Source: an uncultured bacterium
GTDB taxonomy: Bacteria > Verrucomicrobiota > Lentisphaeria > Oligosphaerales > Oligosphaeraceae
Length of the DNA: 7,005 nucleotides
Direction of reading: 5' to 3'
Assembly: GCA_902783355.1 (NCBI GenBank)
Contig: CACZQQ010000064.1
Span: forward strand, 1-7,005
The notes below the pieces were generated by a model. That model saw nothing but the letters and a program-made list of their open reading frames with translations, was not told where the DNA came from and did no database searches. The position numbers were made by a program, and so were the translations under genes. Below are positions 1 to 4,816 of this stretch, piece after piece; the stretch's first letter is position 1; every line of letters starts with the position of its first letter.

Positions 1-23
1 AAAACAGACAAACAATAACAGAT

Positions 24-28
24 AAGGA
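24..28 (+). promoter_or_regulatory. Shine-Dalgarno for the pseudopilin gene
   Basis: AAGGA lies 11 nt before the ATG at 40, a slightly long spacing. It sits in an A-rich leader (1-39) that contrasts with the GC-rich coding sequence. The leader is cut by the window edge, so no promoter can be called. The ATG is the only sensible start, because the prepilin leader peptide follows directly. Confidence 0.5.
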
Positions 29-39
29 CAATAACAAAC

Positions 40-807
40 ATGCGTTTGACTCCCTCCCACAAGACTTCCCGTCATTTCACGCTGATCGAGCTTCTGGTGG
101 TGATCGCCATCATCGCGATTCTGGCGGCGATGCTGCTGCCGGCGCTGGCCAAGGCCCGCGAGAAGGCGCGCAGCATCTCCTGCGTCAACAACCTGAAGCA
201 GAACATCCTGGCCATTCTCATCTACTCCAACGACAACAACGGCTATGTCGTCAACTACCTCTACGGCGCCGCCACCTCCGGCTACAACGACAACAGCGAC
301 GGGCTGCGCGTCCAGAAGATCGGCAGCTGGGTCGGCCCGATGATCGACCAGAAGCTGCTGGCGCCGATGTCGCCCTCCGTACGCTGCCCCGTCTACGGCA
401 AGCCTGAACTCTACAACAACTTCGGCATCCGCAAGTGCTACGGCGCGCCGGCCTACTCGACCGGCTCCATGACCGATGGCGGCAAGCAGACCATCTGGGA
501 ATTGTCGGCCCTGAGCACCTCCGGCATCTGCATCGAGCGCGTCCCCAACGGCGGCTCCTATCCCGTCATCCTGGACAGCTGGTGGGCCGAGACCCTCAAT
601 TTCGACTACGCCCACTTCTACTTCAACAGCAACAAGGGCGCCCCGGCGGCCCCCCACGGCGGCAACATCAACATCGCCTGGGCCGACGGACATGCCTCCT
701 CCATGAAGCCCGAATCCCTCAAGGCCGAAATCAACGGCGGCGGCAGCTTCAACATCGGCACGCTGTACTGCTTCCCCTCCGACGGCGGCGCCGCCAAGGC
801 CTACTAG
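40..807 (+). CDS. Type II secretion/pseudopilin-like protein with prepilin N-terminal domain and H-X9-DG C-terminus
   Basis: This 255-aa protein carries a class III (prepilin) leader. A short basic stretch (residues 1-12) is followed by FTLIELLVV and a hydrophobic helix to about residue 36, then a charged continuation (AKAREKAR). Glu17, position 5 of the mature chain if cleaved before Phe13, is the conserved pilin glutamate. The globular part is rich in Asn, Gly, Tyr and Ser. It ends with His206 followed nine residues later by Asp216-Gly217 (IAWADGHA), the H-X9-DG signature of the large DUF1559-like pseudopilin families of Planctomycetes, Verrucomicrobia and Lentisphaerae. The residue before the predicted cleavage site is His12 instead of the usual Gly. 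The protein is probably inserted in the inner membrane, processed by a prepilin peptidase and exposed in the periplasm or at the surface. Its specific role is unknown; many paralogues per genome are typical. It stands alone on the + strand, convergent with the neighbouring gene string. Confidence 0.93.
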   Translation: MRLTPSHKTSRHFTLIELLVVIAIIAILAAMLLPALAKAREKARSISCVNNLKQNILAILIYSNDNNGYVVNYLYGAATSGYNDNSDGLRVQKIGSWVGPMIDQKLLAPMSPSVRCPVYGKPELYNNFGIRKCYGAPAYSTGSMTDGGKQTIWELSALSTSGICIERVPNGGSYPVILDSWWAETLNFDYAHFYFNSNKGAPAAPHGGNINIAWADGHASSMKPESLKAEINGGGSFNIGTLYCFPSDGGAAKAY

Positions 808-818
808 CGTTCTATTCT

Positions 819-854
819 GTCCGTCCCGCGCATGGCCCCGCGCGGGACACGGAC
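819..854. terminator. Hairpin between convergent genes, possible bidirectional terminator
   Basis: GTCCCGCGC (823-831) pairs perfectly with GCGCGGGAC (840-848) across an 8-nt loop. GTCC (819-822) extends the stem with GGAC (851-854) across a 2-nt bulge. It begins 11 nt after the pseudopilin stop. No T-tract follows on either strand, so it is not a textbook Rho-independent terminator. It may still stall or stabilise transcripts from both directions. Confidence 0.45.
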
Positions 855-875
855 CGCTTCCATTCGAGGCTGTCG

Positions 876-902
876 GCCCTGCCGCCCCTATTCCGGCAGG
901 GC
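876..902. terminator. Hairpin spanning the stop codon of the 67-aa gene, possible terminator
   Basis: GCCCTGCCG (876-884) pairs perfectly with CGGCAGGGC (894-902), leaving a 9-nt loop. On the - strand the TAG stop of the 67-aa gene (888-890) lies in this loop, so the structure caps the 3' end of the gene string. There is no T-tract on either side. It may act as an mRNA 3'-end stabiliser or a weak terminator. Confidence 0.4.
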
Positions 903-1091
903 GCTTGCCTCGTCTTCGCGTTCGACACGCTCCTCCGTCAGATGTTCGGTCTCGCGGAGGATGTCGCCGTGGCCGTCCAGGGCGGCGAAGGGGGCGAACT
1001 GCGCCGCGCGGCTGTGGAGCGACATCTGCGGGTGGCGCGTGGAGACGTGGTGCGGCGCGTCAAGGATATCGTCGTAGGGAAAATCTGTCAT
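888..1091 (-). CDS. Small partner protein of Y-family polymerase (short form of a YolD-like-associated protein)
   Basis: This 67-aa protein begins MTDFPYDDILDAPHHVSTRH and continues PQMSLHSRAAQFAPFAAL. It closely matches the N-terminal half of a small protein that I recall lying directly downstream of UmuC/DinP-like polymerases in many Firmicutes (consensus about LPHHVS..HP.M...DRAAQFSPFAALTGY). The gene starts 16 nt after the polymerase stop with a strong Shine-Dalgarno, so the two are surely co-expressed. The biochemical role is unestablished; a polymerase accessory or regulator is the natural inference. Firmicutes relatives usually run to about 110-120 aa and carry a C-terminal YolD-like segment. 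Here the chain ends after LTEERVEREDEASALPE, so that half is missing. It has no signal peptide or membrane segment and no cysteines. Confidence 0.85.
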   Translation of the reverse strand: MTDFPYDDILDAPHHVSTRHPQMSLHSRAAQFAPFAALDGHGDILRETEHLTEERVEREDEASALPE

Positions 1092-1097
1092 ATTCTG

Positions 1098-1104
1098 CCT
1101 CCTT
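1098..1104 (-). promoter_or_regulatory. Strong Shine-Dalgarno for the 67-aa partner gene
   Basis: On the - strand AAGGAGG lies 6 nt before the ATG (1091-1089), inside the 16-nt gap after the polymerase stop. It is the best ribosome binding site in the window. It fixes the start and suggests the small protein is made independently of read-through coupling, perhaps in excess over the polymerase. Confidence 0.8.
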
Positions 1105-1107
1105 CTG

Positions 1108-2607
1108 TCATGCCCTATGGCCGCCGATCTGCTTGTTGCGTTCGCGGGCGGTGGCGCCCTCGTCCAGATTCATCCCCTTGAGGATGGCGTTCTTGCCGAG
1201 GTTACGGCGGATGGCGAGCACCGCCTCCTGCGCGCGGCGCTCCTTCGCGCGGGCGGCGCGCTCCTGTGACTGCTTCCTTTGCTGCGCCTCCGCGTCGACG
1301 AAGAGCTCCAGCTGCCGCGGCGCGGCCGTCTTCTCCGCCTCCTCTTCCGGCAGGGTGTGGTTGGCGACCACATACATCCTGCGCACGAGCAGGCGCGGGT
1401 TCACCGTGCGGTCGTAGATGTGCATGACGGCTTCGACGAGTCGGCGGGAGGAGGAGGTCCGCTGCCCCAGATTCTCCGTGCCGTGGGCGTCCTTGGGGGC
1501 GAGGCGGCCGTAGCGGTCGATGACGACGGAGCCTGCGTAGGCGCGCTCCGGCCTCTTCAGGTTCTCCACGTCGTAGCAGACCGTCAGCTCCATCTGGTCG
1601 GTGACGAGGCGCTTCTCCACCAGCTCCAGCGAGAGGGAGTCCGCCATCTCCTTGACGACGAGGCGCCCTTTGTCGAAGTCGTAGGGTTCCTGGAGGACCT
1701 GCCCCTTGCTGAGGCTGCGGACTTCGGGCCGGTAGGCCTTGATGGCGGCGATGGTGCACGGCTCCCACCCCCACGCATGGTCGATGAGCAGTTCCGCGTT
1801 GACGCCGAAGAGGCGGTAGAAGAGCTCCTCGTTGGCGATGGAGAGGCGCGCCACGTCCCCCATGGTGCGCAGGCCGTGGGATTCGAGTTTCGCGGCGATG
1901 CCGTGGCCGACGCGCCAGAAGTCGGTCAGCGGGCGGTGCGTCCAGAGGAGCCGCCGGTAGGAGCGCTCGTCGAGTTCCGCGATGCGCACGCCGTCCGCGT
2001 CCGCCGGCATGTGCTTCGCCACGATGTCCATGGCGACCTTGGCCAGATAGAGGTTGGTGCCGATGCCGGCGGTGGCGGTGATGCCCGTCTTCCTGAGCAC
2101 GTCGCGGATGAGGCGCACCGTGAACGCGTGCGCGCCAAGGCCGTACATCCGCAGATATTCCGTGGCGTCGATGAAGACCTCGTCGATGGAATAGACATGA
2201 ATGTCTTTCGGGGCGACATGGCGCAGGTAGATGCCGTAGATGCGGGAGCTGACCTCCAGGTACTTCGCCATCTGCGGCCGCGCGACGATGTAGTCGAGGG
2301 CCAGGTTCGGGTTGGCGGCCAGCGTCGGCGCGTCGCTTGACTTGCCCGTGAAACGGCCGCCCGGCGCCCGCCGCAGCCGTGCCGCGTTCGCCTCGCGCAC
2401 CTTCTCCACCACCTCGAAGAGGCGCGCGCGGCCCGGAATCCCGTAGGCCTTCAGCGACGGCGAGACCGCCACGCAGATGGTCTTCTCCGTGCGGCTGGCG
2501 TCCGCCACGACGAGATTGGCGGCCAGCGGGTCGAGCTTCCGTTCCACGCACTCCACCGAGGCGTAGAAGGACTTGAGGTCGATGGCGATGTAGATCCGCT
2601 CCGTCAT
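1108..2607 (-). CDS. Y-family (UmuC/DinP-like) translesion DNA polymerase
   Basis: This 499-aa cytoplasmic protein is a Y-family lesion-bypass polymerase. The N-terminal palm motif is IAIDLKSFYASVE (metal ligand Asp10, steric-gate region Phe14-Tyr15). The catalytic YSIDEVFID motif follows (Asp142-Glu143), then TATAGIGTNLYLAKVAMD (177-194) and a helix-hairpin-helix thumb (LTDFWRVGHGIAAKLESHG, 227-245). The little-finger region follows. QLELF (432-436) is a good beta-clamp binding motif. The tail, LGKNAILKGMNLDEGATARE then RNKQIGGHRA, is the one I recall in the Firmicutes UmuC-like/UvrX group, not E. coli DinB (about 350 aa) or UmuC (about 420 aa). I chose ATG 2607 because it overlaps the upstream stop as ATGA and starts just before the first palm strand; the open frame further upstream has no polymerase similarity. 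No good Shine-Dalgarno is close, so translation probably depends on coupling. No LexA-like box was recognised. All catalytic residues are present. Confidence 0.96.
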   Translation of the reverse strand: MTERIYIAIDLKSFYASVECVERKLDPLAANLVVADASRTEKTICVAVSPSLKAYGIPGRARLFEVVEKVREANAARLRRAPGGRFTGKSSDAPTLAANPNLALDYIVARPQMAKYLEVSSRIYGIYLRHVAPKDIHVYSIDEVFIDATEYLRMYGLGAHAFTVRLIRDVLRKTGITATAGIGTNLYLAKVAMDIVAKHMPADADGVRIAELDERSYRRLLWTHRPLTDFWRVGHGIAAKLESHGLRTMGDVARLSIANEELFYRLFGVNAELLIDHAWGWEPCTIAAIKAYRPEVRSLSKGQVLQEPYDFDKGRLVVKEMADSLSLELVEKRLVTDQMELTVCYDVENLKRPERAYAGSVVIDRYGRLAPKDAHGTENLGQRTSSSRRLVEAVMHIYDRTVNPRLLVRRMYVVANHTLPEEEAEKTAAPRQLELFVDAEAQQRKQSQERAARAKERRAQEAVLAIRRNLGKNAILKGMNLDEGATARERNKQIGGHRA

Positions 2608-2990
2608 CGGCCGTCGGTGAAGAGGCCCTCCGCCAACGCGGCCGCGTTGCGGACGCATGTGTCGCAGTCGCACAGCGGCCTGCCTGTGTCGCGCCCCTTG
2701 AGGTCTTTGCAGAGGGAGGCGCCGCATGCTTCCGTGAAGGCCTGGTGGAGCTGTCGGGCCTCGCCCATGACAGGCGCGCCGGCGTATTTCCTGAGGCCCA
2801 GGAGCATTTCGACGGCGACCAGGGCGCCGCAGGTGCCCTCCATGCCGCCCATGCCCGCCCCGAAGCCCGCCCCGAGCCGCTTCAGGAAAGCCTCCTCCAG
2901 GCCGCATTCCTTCGCAAAGGCGCACAGCACCGCCTGGCAGCAGTTGCAGCCATTGTGCTTGAATTCAACCGCCAAGTCACTCTTGTTCAT
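2604..2990 (-). CDS. C_GCAxxG_C_C-type cysteine-rich protein
   Basis: This 128-aa protein has eleven cysteines (15, 17, 18, 23, 29, 54, 89, 94, 107, 109, 112). It shows the layout of the C_GCAxxG_C_C family: an N-terminal helix with NGCNCCQAVLCAF (13-25), a glycine-rich GAGFGAGMGGMEGTCGALVA core (40-59), then ACGASLC (88-94) and a C-terminal CDCDTC cluster (107-112). The family is thought to bind metal or an iron-sulfur cluster and may act in redox chemistry, but no member has a role I can state with confidence. It is probably cytoplasmic, with no signal peptide. Its start overlaps the end of the upstream CxxC gene by 14 nt. Its TGA overlaps the ATG of the polymerase gene by 4 nt, so it sits in the middle of a coupled trio. 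The start is fixed by a good Shine-Dalgarno. Confidence 0.88.
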   Translation of the reverse strand: MNKSDLAVEFKHNGCNCCQAVLCAFAKECGLEEAFLKRLGAGFGAGMGGMEGTCGALVAVEMLLGLRKYAGAPVMGEARQLHQAFTEACGASLCKDLKGRDTGRPLCDCDTCVRNAAALAEGLFTDGR

Positions 2991-3168
2991 TTCTGTCTCC
3001 TGCTGTCTTGTTGTGTCTTGCCGATGACGACGCCTGCGCCAGCGCGAAAACCTCTCCCGTCGGGCAGTTGTTTCCGCCGAGGACGCGCGTCCGGCCGTCC
3101 CTGAAGCCGACGACGACCTCGCAGGCGTTCTCGCATCCCGTGCAGATGATGGTCTGGTCGTCGGACAT
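2977..3168 (-). CDS. Small CxxC protein resembling the N-terminal half of DUF1667
   Basis: This 63-aa protein begins MSDDQTIICTGCENACEVVV and continues with GGNNCPTGEVFA. Cys9, Cys12, Cys16 and Cys35 form a CxxCxxxC...C pattern that could hold zinc or an iron-sulfur cluster. The pattern resembles the N-terminal part of DUF1667 proteins and, more distantly, the Fe4S4 N-terminus of molybdopterin oxidoreductases. DUF1667 proteins are, from memory, about twice as long, so this is a half-length form. The last ~15 residues (SARHNKTAGDRNEQE) look unstructured and are encoded by the DNA holding the next gene's ribosome binding site and start, so they may be a by-product of overlap. The ATG lies 13 nt after the previous gene's stop codon begins to be read out (10-nt gap), with only a weak GGAAAAG upstream. 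Function is unknown. Pairing with the Cys-rich neighbour suggests a shared redox or metal role, which is inference. Confidence 0.75.
   Translation of the reverse strand: MSDDQTIICTGCENACEVVVGFRDGRTRVLGGNNCPTGEVFALAQASSSARHNKTAGDRNEQE
2996..3001 (-). promoter_or_regulatory. Shine-Dalgarno for the C_GCAxxG_C_C gene
   Basis: On the - strand AGGAGA lies 5 nt before the ATG at 2990-2988. It lies inside the coding sequence of the upstream CxxC gene and decides the start of the downstream protein. Confidence 0.7.
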
Positions 3169-3178
3169 GGCTTTTCCG

Positions 3179-4171
3179 CTAGAAGTTCCATTCCACGGCG
3201 CAACCGGCGTGGAAGGCGGCGGCGCGGTGGATGCTGCCGTTGCGGGCGGCGCGTTCGGCGCGGTGGTCGGGGAAGAGGAGGACGCCCGCGTAGGGGGCGA
3301 GCGTCCAGCCCTGCGCGAACTGCCAGCGCAGGCGCGAGGTGCAGTCGAGGCCGTAGAACATGGGGCCGCCTTTGCCGGCGAGGCTGCGCGCCTTTGGGCC
3401 GTCTCCCCAGAAGAGGGCGGCGCGGTTCGTCCAGCCGAGGCGTCCTTCCGGCTGGAGGAGCCATGTGTGGGCGGCGCCGACGTGGAGCGTGTTCTGGCTG
3501 TCGTCGTAGTTCCAGGCATATCCGGCCTCGGCGGTGAGGCGCCACGTGTCGGCGGTGAGCAGTTCGTCCCAGTGGAGGTCGAGATGGAGCTCTCCGAAGA
3601 GGTCTTCGCCGCTGGAGGGGAAGGCGGTGTAGGCCCATCCCGCGTCCACGGTGACGGTGCCGAGGGGGCCTTCGTTGAGGCAGCGGACGGCGTAGCCCAG
3701 GTAGGCGCGCGCCTCGGCGAAGTTCCAGTGGTCGTCGCGCTGGCGGCTGAAGTCGTAGGCGCCGAAGAGGCCGATGTAGCCGCCGCTTTCCGTCATCTCC
3801 GCCTGCAGCGTGCCGACGGGGCGCGCGCTGGCGACCCATCCGTCCCGCAGGAGCATGGAGCGCCAGTCGGCCGCCAGCGAGAAGTCCGGCTGGAAGGTGT
3901 CGCGCCAGTCGAAGTCGCGCGTGGGGTGCTGGCGGGACTGCCGGTGGACGACGCGCGGCCTGCCGTCGGTCGGGGCCGCGGGTTGCTGCGTCGGCGCGGG
4001 CGCGCTTGTCGGCGTCGTCGGCTTCAGCCTGAGCCACGGCATTTGCAGCGGCGCCCCTGCGGGCTTGGGTTGCGTGCCGTGGAACTGACGTCGCGTTTCA
4101 GGGGACTGGGCCCGCAGGGAGAGGGCGGCGGCGCAGAGCAGGGCGGCGATGAGGAGGAGTCTCTTGGTCAT
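3179..4171 (-). CDS. Secreted, probable outer-membrane beta-barrel protein of unknown function
   Basis: This 330-aa protein starts with a clear Sec signal peptide: MTKR, a hydrophobic core at residues 5-19, and cleavage probably near Ala21-Gln22 in LRAQS. A Pro/Ala/Thr-rich linker (about 35-72) follows. The remainder (about 85-330) has alternating polar/hydrophobic strands rich in Trp, Tyr, Gly and Asp, for example GGYIGLFGAYDF (130-141), AGWAYTAF (177-184) and LTAEAGYAWNY (212-222). It ends AVEWNF, a C-terminal phenylalanine typical of outer-membrane barrels recognised by BamA. I do not recognise the family. A porin-like or structural barrel is possible, but the substrate is unknown. The ATG overlaps the stop of the Sua5/YrdC gene (ATGA), and an AAGGAA lies 5 nt upstream of it. 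There is a single cysteine pair plus one (13 in the signal, 164, 277, 324 in the body) and no lipobox. Confidence 0.85.
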   Translation of the reverse strand: MTKRLLLIAALLCAAALSLRAQSPETRRQFHGTQPKPAGAPLQMPWLRLKPTTPTSAPAPTQQPAAPTDGRPRVVHRQSRQHPTRDFDWRDTFQPDFSLAADWRSMLLRDGWVASARPVGTLQAEMTESGGYIGLFGAYDFSRQRDDHWNFAEARAYLGYAVRCLNEGPLGTVTVDAGWAYTAFPSSGEDLFGELHLDLHWDELLTADTWRLTAEAGYAWNYDDSQNTLHVGAAHTWLLQPEGRLGWTNRAALFWGDGPKARSLAGKGGPMFYGLDCTSRLRWQFAQGWTLAPYAGVLLFPDHRAERAARNGSIHRAAAFHAGCAVEWNF

Positions 4172-4797
4172 GGGCGTTCCTTGAGGGCGTTCTGGATGTC
4201 GTCGAGCGTGATGGTGCCTTCGCGCAGAAGGGAGGGGCGCTCCGCCAGGAGCGAGACGACCGTGGAGGCCCTTCCGCCCGTGACGCTGATGGCGCCGCCG
4301 TCCACCGCCAGGTCGGGCTGCCCGTCCAGGCGGGCGGTGGCGTCCAGCACGGTGGTCGCGGGCGGCTCTCCGGAGAGGTTGGCGCTGGTGGCGGCGAGGG
4401 CGAGGCCGCCCTCGCGCAGGAGCGCCTGCACGAAGGGGTGGTCGGGGAGCCGCAGCCCGATGGTGGGATGGGCGCCGACGGCGGGAACGACCGCCGTCAG
4501 CGGCCCCGGCCAGAAGGCGGCCGACAGCCGCTCCAGTTCAGGCGTCACCGTGACGCCGTAGGCCGCCGCCTGCGGCAAGTCCGCCGCCAGCATCTGGAGA
4601 AGCTTGTTCGACGGACGGCGCTTCAGGCGGTAGATGCGCTCGCGGGCCGCCGCGTCGTCCCATCGGCAGGCCAGCCCGTAGACGGTCTCCGTGGGGAGGA
4701 CGATGACGCCGCCGTCGCGCAGCGCCTCGACGGCCTCGCGCAAGGCTTCCGGATCGTTTTGGGAAAGGGTTTTCATGGGGATATGGACATGCGGCAT
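4168..4797 (-). CDS. L-threonylcarbamoyladenylate synthase (Sua5/YciO/YrdC/TsaC family)
   Basis: The enzyme makes threonylcarbamoyl-AMP from threonine, bicarbonate and ATP. This is the first step of the t6A37 modification of ANN-decoding tRNAs in the cytoplasm. The 209-aa protein shows the family's motifs in order: GGVIVLPTETVYGLA (29-43), the basic nucleotide-binding segment YRLKRRPSNK (56-65), FWPGPLTAVV (95-104), GLRLPDHP (114-121), the ATSANLSGEP loop (137-146) and STVVSL (178-183). It is the short, single-domain form without the C-terminal Sua5 domain. It starts 19 nt after the mfd stop. Neither ATG 4797 nor the in-frame ATG 4776 (MKTLSQ) has a good Shine-Dalgarno; the second would remove seven residues outside the conserved fold. 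Translation may rely on ribosomes arriving from mfd. The stop overlaps the next start as ATGA. The gene is essential in most bacteria, so this is probably the functional copy. Confidence 0.94.
   Translation of the reverse strand: MPHVHIPMKTLSQNDPEALREAVEALRDGGVIVLPTETVYGLACRWDDAAARERIYRLKRRPSNKLLQMLAADLPQAAAYGVTVTPELERLSAAFWPGPLTAVVPAVGAHPTIGLRLPDHPFVQALLREGGLALAATSANLSGEPPATTVLDATARLDGQPDLAVDGGAISVTGGRASTVVSLLAERPSLLREGTITLDDIQNALKERP
4177..4182 (-). promoter_or_regulatory. Shine-Dalgarno for the beta-barrel gene
   Basis: On the - strand AAGGAA lies 5 nt before the ATG at 4171-4169, within the last codons of the Sua5/YrdC gene. Together with the signal peptide that follows, it fixes this start. 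Confidence 0.65.
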
Positions 4798-4816
4798 GCG
4801 GCGGGTGGCGGGCGCG

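Noticed and set aside
435..1181. 248-codon + strand open frame running from the pseudopilin gene into the polymerase
   Set aside because: It is Arg-rich, without motifs, and overlaps three better-supported genes on both strands.
1279..2340. 353-codon open frame on the + strand opposite the polymerase
   Set aside because: It is the antisense shadow of a polymerase with complete catalytic motifs. The peptide has no recognisable domain and no ribosome binding site.
2608..2925. N-terminal extension of the polymerase frame by 106 codons
   Set aside because: The extension overlaps the Cys-rich gene in another frame and has no polymerase similarity. The ATG at 2607 precedes the conserved palm strand and makes an ATGA overlap.
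2991..4037. Long upstream extension of the Cys-rich gene's frame through the barrel gene
   Set aside because: It is Arg/Pro-rich shadow sequence. A good Shine-Dalgarno and the family's usual N-terminus place the start at 2990.
3008..4561. 517-codon open frame on the + strand opposite the barrel and t6A synthase genes
   Set aside because: It is antisense to two well-supported genes. Its translation is low-complexity in Gly/Ala/Val/Glu/Arg with no motif, as expected from a GC-rich antisense frame.
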